NCBI GenBank assembly: GCA_021234155.1
Contig: JAJEKV010000034.1
Span: 2,916,001-2,980,000, forward strand
DNA length: 64,000 bases
Direction of reading: 5' to 3'
From: Isoetes taiwanensis
Taxonomy: Eukaryota > Streptophyta > Lycopodiopsida > Isoetales > Isoetaceae
Shown here: positions 1-10,799 of the stretch, piece after piece
Layout of the letters: every line of letters starts with the position of its first letter
Numbering within the stretch: position 1 is the stretch's first letter
The notes under the pieces: model-generated
What the model saw: the letters and a program-made list of their open reading frames with translations, nothing else
The model's database searches: none
Told to the model about the DNA's origin: nothing
Translations under genes and position numbers: made by a program

Positions 1-600
1 AAGATTATATCTATTCCAAATTTGCGCCAAATAAACATTATTTTAGGGCATTTAGTCTCGTTAAATATATTTTTTGTACTTACAAAACCATAGCGTACAT
101 TGCATTGTTAGTTAATCTTTTTTAGATTACTTTGAAAATAAGGCAAGGACAAGACTAGTTTATTTTAAATTTATTACAAGAGATCATATAGAAAAGAACA
201 ACAAATATACATAAAATAGCAATTTCTTTATTAACATCCATATGGAAATAATAACTTCATTTAAGAAAATGAAGGAAATATTAGAATATAAATACCACGC
301 AAATATCAATATTAAACAACTAAAGCTAGACTATCTAGGCAAAATAGTAAAAGGCATGTCCTTCAAAATGCTTTAAAAAGAACAATTTTAGAAACTAAAG
401 TCCAGTTAAATCGTGCTTGGCGTGATTTTCAAAGATGTGATAGTGTAAAATAATAAAGGTATGTCTCTAAAAAGAAGAAAGAAAGAAAGATTAATTTTTA
501 TCATCCACGCAGACCAATCGAAACTTTTTAAAACTAAGGTAGACTTAAATCAGGTTTGGCTTGATTTGACTCTATACTCATAGAGTAACATGCAGTTTTC
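1..600. other. AT-rich spacer, no gene seen
   Basis: No coding region or RNA gene is recognisable. Two related imperfect palindromes of about 23 bp lie at 407-429 and 546-571, each an AAATC(A/G)xG half facing a xGTGATTT-like half across a short GC-rich centre. They resemble the better palindromes in the intron at 55.0-55.15 kb. A short purine run (GAAA repeats) occupies about 470-492. Confidence 0.5.
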
Positions 601-1290
601 CGGATGATTGCAATTTTTTTTTATTTTGAAGGGAACTTTAAAGGGCGCTTTGAAGGGCACTTACAGTTAGTGTTCTAGGGAGATTGGTATGCCTCCCGAG
701 GCAAAGAAAGCAGGATCAGGATCAGGTGATCTGATTGAATATGAAGGGGATTCCCCTCATTTGATAGTATTGATCCAGGAATTAAAAACATAAGTCCTCG
801 GCTTGAGGGATGAGGTTTTATCACTCGGAAAAACCTTGGATGATGTGATGCAGCAGAAGTCGGCCTTGAAAAACTAAAATGAAGAATCAAACAAGCATCC
901 AGTGATTGACTATACAACATAGATCAAAGTCTTGGAAGCAAATCTTGCATCCTTAATTGCTGAGACAACTAAGGAGCAAATGTTGCTTCACCAGGAGCAC
1001 ATTACAGCAGAGCAAGAAGACATGGAATCCCGAGCCAAGAACCTAAGGATAATCCGGTCTGGAGAAGGAAGAAAACGAAAATGTTCAAGAGGTAATTGGA
1101 CATTTTTTCTCTGATATTATGCATTTACATGAACCTCAATTCGTATCAGGGAGGAGATTGGGAAAACCCGGTCTCCATGCTCGTCCAATTCTTGTCCGGT
1201 TTCGATCAAAAGAGGCCAGAGATAGGGTCCTTCAAAATAGAATTGCATTGAAGGGACAGAAGACTTGGCTAGATTTAGATCTAACACCAA
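600..1290 (+). pseudogene. LINE ORF1 relic (coiled coil plus RRM-like part)
   Basis: Decayed first ORF of a non-LTR retrotransposon. From the ATG at 689 an acidic, Leu/Lys/Glu-rich coiled-coil-like stretch can be followed through several in-frame stops. After a frameshift near 1060 comes a region with the features of LINE ORF1 nucleic-acid-binding domains: the motif GKPG followed by RPILVRFRSKEARDRVLQNR and then LKGQKTWLDLDLTP, which matches the usual 'ILVRF...R..VL...LKG..I..DLTP' pattern of L1-like ORF1 proteins. Such proteins coat LINE RNA as a ribonucleoprotein. The sequence breaks off at about 1290, where minus-strand coding sequence begins. Stops and the frameshift make it non-functional. 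Confidence 0.7.
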
Positions 1291-1531
1291 TGCAATTAGA
1301 AGTACAAGTACTGGTGTGGGCCTTTCATGAGCCTAGGATTGACTTGCTGCTGATAGTGTGCCATCTTAACGTGTGTCAGCGCATCTGCATCCCAGAGCTT
1401 GCAAAGGAAACTAGCATCTAGGTACAACTTTAGTGCATTGTGATCCTTCTTTGTCCATACCTGTACGCATCTGTTTGCCTGTACATCCCAACATGAGAAC
1501 CACTGAGCTTGCTTGTCCTTCCAGCAGGCTT
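1287..1531 (-). pseudogene. Unrecognised minus-strand coding fragment inside the LINE relic
   Basis: Read on the minus strand, this stretch is open and protein-like: rich in Trp, Cys and charged residues (for example CWKDKQAQWFSCWD and HVKMAHYQQQVNP). It separates the LINE ORF1 relic from the LINE endonuclease relic, both of which are on the plus strand. I do not recognise the family. It may belong to the same element as the minus-strand coding relic at 1960-2495, in which case the LINE endonuclease piece was inserted between the two. This is inference from orientation and position only. Confidence 0.4.
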
Positions 1532-1990
1532 TGAGGCGTTGGGGACCCATAGCAAGGGATTCTAGTTTTGTAGCCTATTTGGATAAGAATGGCAAGGCAA
1601 TTGACACAAAAAAGAAACGAAGCTGGGGAATTGGGGCCTTGAGCATGGGCATGTGGAATGCTCGTGGATTGAGCCAAGTGAAAGTAGATGCAACAATTGA
1701 AACATGGAAGCAACAAGATATCTTGCTTTTTGTTGAGACATGGGAGCATCAATCTCGTCCTTTGCCAGACATACCAGGACATATTTTGATTGGTCATTCG
1801 TGGAATGAGAAAAGGGAAGGACTTGGGCGTGGATATGGAGGTATAGATATTTATTGTAAAATGCAAGTTGAGCATGCTTTCCAGATAATGAAAGAAGATA
1901 AGAATAAGCAATACTTGTGGCTTAAAATCAAGACAAAAAATGTGGATCTTTTTGTAGTAGACAACTTATTACCCGCTCCTTGTCTACTCT
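1513..1990 (+). pseudogene. LINE endonuclease (EEP-type) N-terminal relic
   Basis: The open frame at 1513-1995 contains the start of an apurinic-like endonuclease domain as found at the N-terminus of LINE ORF2: 'GMWNARGLS...' (the N of WNxRGL is the first catalytic-site residue of the fold), then 'DILLFVETW', matching the metal-binding E in the 'ET' motif, then a GGI-type strand (RGYGGIDIY). In an intact element this domain nicks target DNA for target-primed reverse transcription. Only about 140 residues remain. The reverse transcriptase part is absent and the frame runs into unrelated sequence near 1960-1990. Confidence 0.72.
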
Positions 1991-2495
1991 CCTAATCGAA
2001 TCATTTTTATCTGCTAGCATACCCATAATTTCCAGAAGCCGGAGGTTGTAGCCCATATCCTTCATTGTTTGCATGTGATGGACTCTATCACAGAAAAGGC
2101 AATGCACCCGACCATAATTCAGACATGATGACAATCCCTTCTCCAAATAGAGGCATCCATCTTCACAAATGCACCACGGCTCTATATCTTCCAATTCTGG
2201 GTTCCATGGGACTGTGGGGTTCCCAGGATTACCCTACCTTGGTCTTTTCCTTGATTCTGATTCTTCGTGCGGCTGCTCCTCCATGATCTTCTTGCCCTTA
2301 TTCATGCCTGCTGCCTTGAGTCTGTAAAAATGTAGCTAGGGCTTTGATGATCTCTGGCTCTTCACCCTCTGGCAACCTCAAAAAATCCTAACCCTCTGAA
2401 GAATACCAATCTCCGTCTCATGAGCCCATAATTTGTTGTCGGCTATTTCTAGGGTTAGCTTCTTTTTCCCGCCCTTTTTCCGGTCCGCCATCTTT
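1960..2495 (-). pseudogene. Unrecognised coding relic with Cys-rich motif
   Basis: On the minus strand an apparent start near 2492 opens a Lys-rich N-terminus (MADRKKGGKKKLTLEIADNK) that soon meets a stop and frame changes. Further on, at 2230-1960, a clearly protein-like segment has a Cys cluster (WCICEDGC then CLNYGRVHCLFC) that looks like a zinc-binding knuckle, followed by a helical stretch (NLRLLEIMGMLADKN). The layout recalls the gag-like first ORF of a mobile element, but I do not recognise the family and this role is inference. Stops and frameshifts make it a pseudogene. Confidence 0.45.
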
Positions 2496-2499
2496 TAAT

Positions 2500-3390
2500 T
2501 ACCAGTCTTGTCCTGTCCTGTCTGATTTTGCTAATTATGATTTCGTAAGTGTGTGGAAATATCGTAGTCGTACATTGCCCTGCTTTCTTCGACATACGCC
2601 CCCTAGGTTCCTCACTCCCCGAGGTACCATTCTCCTTCCATTCGTACCAGTGACAGCCCCTCATTATTATTTTCGGATATTTAATATTTTGTCTCACTAT
2701 TATTCCATATTTTAATTCTTCCTTTGTTTCGCCTTTTGTGCCTTCATGGAGTCTCCATCAGCTTCCATCATCCCAGTTGTCTCCTACTAAAACAGTCATG
2801 TCATTTTGCTCTACCTAATATCCATCCGTGTTGTATCATATCCATCAATATATCCGTTGGTGTACATCGATGTGTACCCCTCACCTCTGTAACCTCCTAT
2901 GAGCCTAATTGGTTACCAGTACGCCATATTAGATACCTGTTCAACCGCAATAGATTCAAAATTTGAATCCTCTTCTTCGAATCTTCTCTCCATTTGAACT
3001 TTTCTCGGCGTCGATTGTGCTTCACCTATCTAGAACTAAGATTAAAATTCTAGATGTCCAGACAATTTGTCTCCCGTTTATTCTTATTCTCTACTCTCTA
3101 TTGAATTTCTGTGACTATCGATCTATTTCTCCTCTATCCTTAACCATACATAAAACATTTTATGGACAGGCGAAAAGATTTCAAAAACAGATGGCTTGTA
3201 AGTATTAATATATAAAACTTCAGACGTCTCGCTTTAACAGCTGCATTCCTCCAATACAATAAATTTGCCAAATTAGAATTTACTAGAATCTTCATATAAG
3301 AAGTTAGATATTCCTATTCTTCTTCCCAGCCTCGATTGGAAAACAAAATTCAGACTTCTGTCGGCCCTCCCCCTTCATTCTCCTCTATCA
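2500..3390. other. No recognisable gene
   Basis: AT-rich spacer between two decayed minus-strand coding segments. Short open frames exist but show no conserved motif, and I see no repeat with other parts of the window. Confidence 0.5.
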
Positions 3391-3395
3391 TTGTT

Positions 3396-3830
3396 TCAAG
3401 TTAATCTGTTGCCAAACATAGCCAGTAACCTGTCAAGTTTTTTGGCCGAAAACTTAGTTTTATCCAATAATAATAAAACATGCACTTCTCTCTGCTGCTG
3501 GAACCGATGATGGTTAGTGGTGAAATGAGATTTAAGTTCATTCTCTACCCATATATCTGTTTTCTTCAAGAGCATCTCCAATGCCACGCACCTGATCACC
3601 TCTTTTTTAAGCTTATATAGTTAATCTAGGAGTTCTTGGCTCCCCATCGCATCCTTCTTATCTTCTACTCTGTTTATGGGAGCTCCTACCTCAATTAGTC
3701 ATCTGACACAATCTTGAAACTCGGTCTTATACTTTTTCTTGAATTTTCGGAGGACCTCCCTTTGTAACCTATTCAATTCATCCAGGATCATTTGTGCGCG
3801 CATCCTCTGCATTCGTAATCCACTTCCTCC
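3396..3830 (-). pseudogene. Degenerate coiled-coil coding relic
   Basis: The minus strand can be read as a nearly continuous protein of strongly charged, helical character, with stretches such as MILDELNRLQREVLRKFKKK, INRVEDKKDAMGSQELLD and LYKLKKEVIRCVALEMLLKK, interrupted by at least two single stop codons. Residue composition suggests a coiled coil. No catalytic motif is visible. It lies upstream, in the same orientation, of the Cys-rich relic at 1960-2495 and could be part of the same dead element. Family unknown. Confidence 0.4.
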
Positions 3831-4247
3831 CCCTTGAAGCAGAGTGGTTACCATCCTTTTTCGCTACCGCAATCTTTCCCACTTCAAGACCAACTCTTAG
3901 TTCTAAGTTATTTCCTATATCTCTCAGTTTTGACCGTTGGCTTGGTACTGTACTACATCTACCTGTTGCCTCTGCTAAGGAAGATCCTACAGGATATTGG
4001 CAGATCCACTTACTTAGTCATCACATTCCTTGCTCACCCATCACCCATCATCGCTCGCCCCAGCGCTCCAAGTATATGTCTACAAAAAATGCTTTAATTA
4101 GCAGTCTCAAATGGCAGTGAGCATATTTAATACTATGAAGTGGCAACTGGCTTGGAATGTTAGATGCATCTATGGATTTCACAAATATTATTGTGAAGTT
4201 GCCTACATCAGAACCCATCGCCCATTTGCAGGCCTCAAACACCCATA

Positions 4248-4570
4248 CTACAAATATTGAAGAACAAAGATAAAAAGCTTACTGGAATATACGAGCAGAT
4301 AAATCATTGCCAGAACATCAAGCACAGCCAATACACGAATATTCAGAATAGTCTGATCTGAGAGTAGGCGAAGCGGCAGGAGCTCTAGGCTTTTATATCT
4401 TCTGCATGCTTCATGAATATGGGGCTGAGCTGCTTTCAGAAAACAGGAAGGAATGGCGACAACACCAGAGGTCAGGCAGGAGCCGAGCAAATAGCAAATA
4501 ACATGCATAAAATCCGGCCGCCCACATGGCTTGGCAAATCGCGTTTGGATTGCGGTGCAGAACCACGAAA
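4248..4570 (-). pseudogene. Frameshifted copy of a small hydrophobic ORF (R1)
   Basis: The intact version in R1 copy 2 (20178-20438) encodes 86 residues. Here the same sequence carries a frame change around 4480, so that the N-terminal part (RNPNAICQAMWAAGFYACY) and the C-terminal part (CLTSGVVAIPSCF..HIHEACRRYKSLELLPLRLL) are in different frames, and the C-terminus is extended by a hydrophobic run. Function unknown. It may equally be untranslated or intron sequence. Confidence 0.3.
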
Positions 4571-5249
4571 ATTTAAAAAAAAAAAACTAGCAGAACTGCA
4601 GGGTTGAGAAGAAGGCTAGGTAGATGGATTTGGGTTGAAATTTTAATTGTAGTAATTTAATTTTAATGGCATGCTAAGAGAATATGTATTAATATATGAA
4701 TCTTACATTGGGCATATCGTGGAGCTCAGTATACAGGATATGCCCTCTAGCTCAAGCTTCAATCCAAGCTCAAGTCTTTGGCAGAGTCAATATATGCCCT
4801 TCTCGATTAAGCACGTTTTTGACTCAGAAAAATAAAACATATTTCAGTAATTGCATTGCATGCCCTCTGAAGCTTAAAGAATGACACAAAGGACGCAGAA
4901 AATATGTGAGACACATTTATGCTAGAATGGAAGCATGTATCTACTTCCTTAGCTGCCAAAATAAACACATTACATTATATACAGATGCAGAGGCACGGCA
5001 TTTTTACCTGGGACTCTTAATATGGGCAACCGCCTAGCGTGATTAGTGGCCTTCAACTCTTTTTAGCTGTAGTACCAAGCACAGTTTCCTCTAACAAGAG
5101 AACTGCCTAGCAGTTAACTCAACAACATAAGGTTCCCATACAAAACCGTGGAAGTGCACATCTTATGTAAAAAGCAGGCCCAACTCCTACAAAAACATGC
5201 ACCGCTAACACTGAATTCAATATGTGCAAGAGGTGGAAATGAGGCTTCT

Positions 5250-5880
5250 TTAAGCACAAGCATAGACATGGCAATTTAACTCAGGCCGTTCACAAAATAT
5301 AGGCACTCGACCAGCGTCTTTCAGCTTTTGTTAGCTGAACTCTGAAGCCCCCTGATGACAGAATAAAACAAAATAATGTAGTGACATCATGTATGGGCAA
5401 TTTGTATAGATAGAAATGTACACATGTTATAAAAACTAAACCAGGCTGCAATAATGCCCGAGATAGTCTTTTTTAGACAGATCTAACTTGCTATTCAACA
5501 ATTGTTTCATTTGCATATGCAAAGTATTATATGAGAACATAGATACCTACAGAGCACTCGAAATATGAGATGTTAGAAAGGCAGATCTGTGAGCACTCCC
5601 ATTGAATACTATGGGACTGGTCGGATTAGTAGTAGTTGGACCAAGAACTTGCCTCGCAATTATAAAGCCATCATAGTGCACCTGAAGTTAATGTATGAGA
5701 TATTTCAAGATGGCCTAATGAAATGGTAATTTCCTACCCTGCAAAAGAAGAAGACATTGTACATAAAATAACAAATATAACAAAAAGCTATAACAAAGAA
5801 GACAAAGAAGAGCGCATTACCTACACAATCGCCTATGAGAGGTGTGATAGAAGTCGCTTCCAAAATACATTTAATTGAAG
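5250..5880 (-). pseudogene. Possible relic exons of an unrecognised gene (R1 copy 1)
   Basis: Three minus-strand segments look like exons bounded by plausible splice sites. At about 5880-5821 an open segment ends at a GTAATG donor. At 5681 down to about 5552 a clean exon follows a TTCAG acceptor and reads VHYDGFIIARQVLGPTTTNP then TSPIVFNGSAHRSAF, ending at a GTAGGT-type donor. At about 5345-5280 an exon after CATCAG reads GGFRVQLTKAERRWSSAYIL and then stops. The counterparts at about 30.3, 30.1 and 29.8 kb have an indel and an early stop. The reading phases of the first two do not join directly, so the model is incomplete. I do not recognise the protein. Confidence 0.3.
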
Positions 5881-6289
5881 CTCAGAATCAAATGCCTTGG
5901 ATGAAAGCCCATGCAAGATTTGCATTTTGCAACAAAATACAAATTACATCAGAATTTATATCAAACTAGTTTTTGACAATAAAGCATTAATAGTGTTTAA
6001 GAACTGGAAAGAACTTCAAACTGCTTAAAAACTTCAAGCATCAAATTGGCATACCTCTAACTCAGATAGATTTTTCTATAGAAGATGGATTCGGAGATTG
6101 AAGTACACTTCTTAGCGAGATCATAAGCATAAAGAGACAAAATAAAGAAGGTGCTCCATCTTATGATGCTTGTCCTTTGCCAGTTATTGTAGAGTATAGA
6201 ATTATGTTGTATTATTTCTAGGCTCAAGCTTCATCTGCATGCGACTGCTGTAGAAGCCCACGAAAAATAATAGATGCACCGCCATTCAT

Positions 6290-7482
6290 AGTCCAATGAC
6301 TTTAAAGAAATATTCCAATTTACCTTCTATTTCTGCAATTCCATCCTTAGATCCCCATCCATATGTGGCTTCAGAACAGTTTGCATTATATAACAATTGG
6401 TTAATATGCAATCAGTTGCCACTTTATGCTCATATCATTTCCTAATAAGTCGGTAAATGTTTGGGAATGTTTGGCAATTGCGCGCGTTACAGTCTCTCCT
6501 CCAAAAATTCAACCCATGTCATCATGGGTGCATCTTAGAGCGCTCATGAAAAATCTAGTTTGTATCTCCCTTTATGACATCTTCCTTGAAACAAACCCAA
6601 CCATTGATCTAAATTTTTTTTTATAGTTTGCCTCCTTAATTCCTCGGGTCTCTTCCCTTTATGCCTTCACATCTTAATCCTCAATTCAACATACTCCCAA
6701 ATGAATACAATTTTGTCCCTTAGAATTGACCCATCCTTGTCAAACACAATTGCTTAGCCTTCCAATCCAAGATGATGCCTCTCCAAACTTGAAAGTTCAA
6801 AGCTAGCTTCATACAAGTAATTTAAGCTAAAGGAAAGATACATATTAGATAGCTCCAATGCACGACCCTTCTAACATTCAATTTAACATATCGCCGAGTA
6901 TACTCTATGCATCAGAAAGAGGAACATACATATCCAATTCAATAATATAAATGTAATGCAGTTAATGCAACTTTTCATAAAGAATGTACGTGCCATAGAA
7001 AAAAAACCCACCATTCCAAAGAGATACTCAGGTCGAACTAGATATGTAATCTCTCGAGACTTCTTGGGCGGCCAAATCCAAAAAGTAACAAGCAGAATAC
7101 ATAATCAAGTCCCCCAGTCTGGGTATCTTATAGCTAGGTAACATACTTAAGTTGATACAAGGGATCCCATAAGAATTATAACCCATGGTATAGAGAATTC
7201 CTCTACGAAATAGTTTGTTAGTTACGGTTTGTTATAGTAGGGTATAACATCCGAGTTCTAGTGTGTTATCCGCCTTGACAACTTGGGCCCGAGAGTTTTA
7301 TAGTGGTTTTGTGGTGGTTTTATGGTAGTTTTCATAACAAGCTAGGTGTTTGTAGCCATTTGGCATAACAAACTAGGTGTTTCTGCACTTTTTCATGTGT
7401 TACTGATGGATAACACTCTTGCAACCAACGGCTGAGATCTGATCACAGCCTTAAAACTTGAGGGCCAGGTTGTTAAGGAGCG
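6290..7482. other. No recognisable gene
   Basis: Spacer without a credible gene. The part at 7190-7450 has repeated short words (a CATAACAA(G/A)CTAGGTGTT word occurs twice) and several TGTTAT starts, but no definable LTR or terminal repeat. The left edge of repeat block R3 lies at about 7483. Confidence 0.45.
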
Positions 7483-8541
7483 TGCCCCTTACAGCAGATA
7501 AACGGGCTCGCTGATATAAGGGGCTCGTAGGAGTATTTGTCCCCTTCATCACCCCCTCTTTAAACCATTGGCCTCAATGTTTATCTTGATCCAACCATTC
7601 CTGAACGTAGGATTGAAGGTGTGTTAAATCGTAGAACCTGAAACAAGTTACAGATTATCATGATAATGAGCAAGCGACTGCGTGATAATCATTCAAATAT
7701 TCCATTGTTCTAATCTAATTCTTCTTAATATTCCACGTGGCTGATACTCTTCTTGCTTTGGCGGCAGCCGTCCAGTGCCTTTTGTTCTCACGGCCTCTGG
7801 TCCGCCCTCTGTTTCTTCTCATTTTTCTGTTCTGTTGCATGAAACAAAATGTAGGAAAAATTAATCACTTGCTGAATTTGTGGCGAGTAGATATTAGATG
7901 GAAAACAAACAAACTCACACATGGATAGAGGGCGGTCCCCCTTGCTTGTTGCGATATTCAAACAAGGTATCCACGTTTTACTGTTTGGGAAAGACCATGG
8001 GAACAATATACAGTAGCATCAAATCTTACAGGTCACGATGAATGGCTTTTATATAAGATTTATTGTTCAGCGATTTTCTCAGACAATCCCTTCCAAAATT
8101 CAAGGAAATCATTTACATGGTTCCATATACAGGTGACAATCCCTTCCAGACTTCGTTTGTAAATATAATTTACAATTTCAACCTTGCAACTCATATTTGA
8201 CTTCATTTATAAATACAGTGCATGAATCTTCAATTTGCCCGATTGCTGGCCTCTGTTCGATCGATCACATATCCAATCAATCCTCTAACTATTCAATCAC
8301 TTCAATAAACATCTCGGCCCATGATTTAAGGGACGTCAACCCTCCCCTCTCATGGGCCATGCAGGCCTCGAGGGTTATTTCCCATAACCCACTTGAGGAG
8401 AGGGTTAACCTGCTCATCCCTAAAATTTGCCCTTTGAGCAGCCAAAAAGAAAAAAGCATTCGAAATGATACATATGAACACAATTGCAGCAAGTTGTCTT
8501 AGAAAAATTTTTAAAGAGCCAATAATGTTTCAAGAGAAAAG
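7483..8541. repeat. Segmental repeat R3, copy A (left part)
   Basis: Closely similar to 33122-34160 and 37021-38120. The three copies share a compound hairpin at their left edge and then about 1 kb of non-coding sequence. In copies B and C the similarity then continues straight into the sequence found in copy A at 14285 and beyond. In copy A 5.75 kb of different sequence (8541-14285, with the OAT relic, the proline-rich gene and the PPR pseudogene) intervenes. Which arrangement is ancestral cannot be decided here. Confidence 0.8.
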
Positions 8542-9005
8542 ATATGCGCTTTAGAGGAGCCATTAATGCATGCACAATTATAGACATAGTCACATATATT
8601 TGTGTCAAATAATATTGTGTATGTCCATGTATAATCAAGGTCTCCGAAAAGGGAACCGGTCGAATAGTGGAGTAGCACAGAGACAAGCAAAACTAGAAAC
8701 AAAACCGATGGGATTACATAAATAGAGATGATCCAGATGGTTATGGGGTAGTTTTGATACAAGGGAGATTGAGTAGAGAATTGGGCATCTAATGGAGAGA
8801 TAAAATGTGATTTCAGGATCAAATCAGCAACAGATCCGAGAGTCTAATTAGTAACGAACTGTAAAGATTTAAGTGAGCTTCACGGCCATTTTTCATGAAA
8901 GAAGGCTTCTCTTAATCAATAAAAATGACCCAATATAAAATGCAGTAATATGAATCAGAGCAACCTGCCGAGAAAAGGCGCAGAGAAAATCGAACTCAAT
9001 ATTAC

Positions 9006-9393
9006 CTCTGGGCAAGTTCCTCTTTGTTGACCACATTAAGAGCAGCAATACCTACAGCAGTAGCCAAAGAGTTACCTCCAAAAGTGCTGCAAGAGAATTT
9101 GCTCACATAATAGCTAAATTATTCCCATGCAACACATCTTTCCCCCTGGGGCTTTTCCCAATATCTGAATGTTCCACATGAACCAAGCATTGAGCAATAA
9201 AATTAGCAGAAAAAATGCAAAACATCAAGAATTAGTAACTTACCACAACGTCTGGCCGCACCTCTTCCCAATCACATGCCAAAAGCTTCCCAGTTCGTCC
9301 TATACCAGTTTGTATTTCATCAGCAATCATAAGGACATTATAAAGTGAAAACCTACGAGCCTTTTTTAGATACTCCTCAGAGGGTACAATGAC
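9006..9393 (-). pseudogene. Ornithine aminotransferase relic, two exons
   Basis: Two minus-strand exons of a class-III aminotransferase closely resembling plant ornithine delta-aminotransferase, the mitochondrial PLP enzyme that converts ornithine and 2-oxoglutarate to glutamate semialdehyde and glutamate. Exon 9393-9244 (50 codons, CAG acceptor, GTAAGT donor) contains YNVLMIADEIQTGIGRTGK and LLACDWEEVRPDVV; the D of ADEIQ is the PLP pyridine-nitrogen contact. Exon 9086-9006 encodes TFGGNSLATAVGIAAL then NVVNKEELAQ. The exon that should lie between them (ILGKALGGG..., with the PLP-binding lysine) is missing: the 157-bp gap has no such sequence and the exon phases (0 then 2) do not fit. No further upstream or downstream exons are seen. 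A dead fragment. Confidence 0.8.
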
Positions 9394-9399
9394 CTGCAA

Positions 9400-10390
9400 G
9401 TCAAATAATCAGCTGCAAGAAGCGTGATTAACCAACTCCTTGCATAGGCTCAAAACAAAAGCAGCTATATGATCACCATAATCTGCAAACCCTCAGACTA
9501 AACGGGAAAAATGCATCAAAATGCAATCACTTTTTGCATTGATCTGTGCTTCTGGTGTTGAAGAAATAACGTTGTCTTCTTAAAAAGCCCTGGATATGGC
9601 ACTAGCAGAGAGCAAATCCGGCTATGGTGCTACTCTGAAAAGAGCCAGCAATATGTATCTGTACTTCTGTTTTTGCTTCCGCTGCCATGGATCAACTGCA
9701 AGAAAAGAAAGGAGCTCATTCATGCCACTGTCATCGCCGGAGGAGATTTGCATAGCTACCCAAAGAAGATCCAAACAATCCCTACCGTCAGACACATCCC
9801 AAACTAATCTTCGCCGTCTAAGTGTCACTGGGCGTCACAAAAAACCCAAGCAATCGCAACCGCTTATATAGAATATTCTATGGCATATTATACTCAGAAC
9901 AAATCGAGGCCTTAACGTCACTCCACCCTCCAACAACAAGGTTGCCCCCTACGAGCAACCCAAAAATAAAAACCATCGAATACACTAGTATATTCTATTC
10001 AAAGTGGTATGCAACGTGGAATCCCATGCAACAATGTCCAATATGAGATACTATATAAGTATTTTGAAAATAAGATAGGTTGTATCCTAGCTCCATGAGC
10101 TTCTCATATAAACGTAAAAAATGTATCCATCTATCTATCTAATTAAAAAAACCATTCAATAAAAAAAAAAATAAAAACTAAGATATTCTAATCCAAGTGG
10201 TATGCAATGTGGAAACCCATGCAAGCATTGCTACGTTCAATAAGTGATACTGTATATATTTATGAAAATAAAAATATATAATTAGGTATTAAAAGTTTTG
10301 AAATAAACAAAAGAATGCGCGTTTATGATGAATAACACGTACCTCAGGTAATACAAGAGTCATTTTATGGCCTCTTAGTCAAACATGGCC
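9400..10390. other. Spacer with an imperfect direct repeat
   Basis: No convincing gene. Two related stretches, about 9980-10075 and 10170-10285, share words such as AAGTGGTATGCAA(C/T)GTGGAA and CCCATGCAA and the tail TGAAAATAA, making an imperfect direct repeat of about 95-115 bp. A minus-strand open frame at 9828-9622 is protein-like in places but has no recognisable motif. Confidence 0.4.
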
Positions 10391-10393
10391 ATT

Positions 10394-10630
10394 CTAATAA
10401 GGATGGTGGTGGTGGTGGTGGTATGGCCCTGGGCCAGGAGGTGGTGGTCCAAAAGGAACGGGCGGCCCAGGTGGGCCGAAAGGGCTAGGAAAGGGGGGAG
10501 GTGGACCATATCGGTCAGGTGGGCCAGGGGGAGGCGGCCCAAATGGGCCAGGTGGTCCAGGGAGAGGTGGGCCATATGGGCCAGGCGGAGGTGGTGGGCC
10601 AAATGGGCCAGGGGGTGGTGGAGGAAACAT
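10394..10630 (-). CDS. Proline-rich, histidine-tailed small protein
   Basis: A 78-residue protein made almost wholly of Pro, Gly, Phe and Tyr in repeated units of the type GPFGPPPPPGPYGPP, with one DRYGPPPP unit, ending in six consecutive histidines followed by Pro-Tyr and a TAG stop. I place the start at the ATG at 10630-10628. It sits in the second exon, just after a TTGCAG acceptor (about 10657). A first, untranslated exon ends at a CTTTGCTG/GTAAGT donor near 10725, and a TATAAATA box lies upstream at 10791-10798. An alternative unspliced start at 10693 would add a hydrophobic leader-like stretch (MNCVFTIVALLNC). Function unknown: the composition suggests a disordered or wall-type peptide and the His run could bind metal, which is inference. 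Confidence 0.55.
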   Translation of the reverse strand: MFPPPPPGPFGPPPPPGPYGPPLPGPPGPFGPPPPGPPDRYGPPPPFPSPFGPPGPPVPFGPPPPGPGPYHHHHHHPY

Positions 10631-10654
10631 GGTGTAGCAGATGAGCTTTAACCT

Positions 10655-10760
10655 GCAATTAAGCAGTGCAACAATGGTGAACACACAATTCACAAACTTG
10701 TATAAATCTTAGAGCATGACTTACCAGCAAAGTGGCGCCTTAACGAAGAGGGAGACGAAT
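10655..10760 (-). other. 5' UTR and leader intron of the proline-rich gene
   Basis: Minus-strand transcript model: start about 30 bp downstream of the TATA box, exon 1 to the GGCGCCACTTTGCTG/GTAAGT donor near 10725, a short intron of about 65 bp, and the acceptor AATTGCAG/GTTAAAG near 10657. Both splice sites match plant consensus, which argues that the low-complexity reading frame belongs to a real transcription unit. Confidence 0.45.
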
Positions 10761-10790
10761 AATTGAGTAACCTTGTTGCATATAGTGGGA

Positions 10791-10798
10791 TATTTATA
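10791..10798 (-). promoter_or_regulatory. TATA box of the proline-rich gene
   Basis: Minus strand reads GGGTAGTATAAATATCCC with a core TATAAATA, about 65 bp upstream of the leader intron donor. An inverted CCAAT-like word (CTATTGGG) lies directly upstream. The spacing fits a plant core promoter. Confidence 0.5.
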
Positions 10799-10799
10799 C

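Larger units (their letters stand above)
4095..6288. repeat. Segmental repeat R1, copy 1
   Basis: This block recurs at 19970-20558 plus 28903-30641. Alignment by eye is close throughout, with small indels; copy 2 lacks the stretch equivalent to about 6090-6210 and has roughly 300 extra bases at about 29075-29375. Copy 1 is uninterrupted at 4692/4693, exactly where copy 2 carries an 8.34-kb Helitron, so copy 1 preserves the pre-insertion site. The block holds decayed or unrecognised exons on the minus strand (see separate entries). Confidence 0.85.

Noticed and set aside
3794-4120. Overlapping plus-strand frames of 108 and 87 codons
   Set aside because: The minus strand here reads into a coiled-coil relic; the plus frames show no motif and overlap each other out of frame.
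7140-7480. Possible solo LTR or TRIM
   Set aside because: TGTTAT-type words are repeated but there is no matching pair of ends, no primer-binding site and no target duplication.
8197-8502. 101-codon plus-strand frame conserved in R3 copies A and B
   Set aside because: Conservation is no higher than in the surrounding duplicated DNA and copy C breaks the frame with indels; probably non-coding.
10385-10651. Plus-strand Trp/Arg-rich frame opposite the proline-rich gene
   Set aside because: It is the complement of CCN-rich codons; the minus strand has the TATA box, leader intron and stop, so the plus frame is a shadow.
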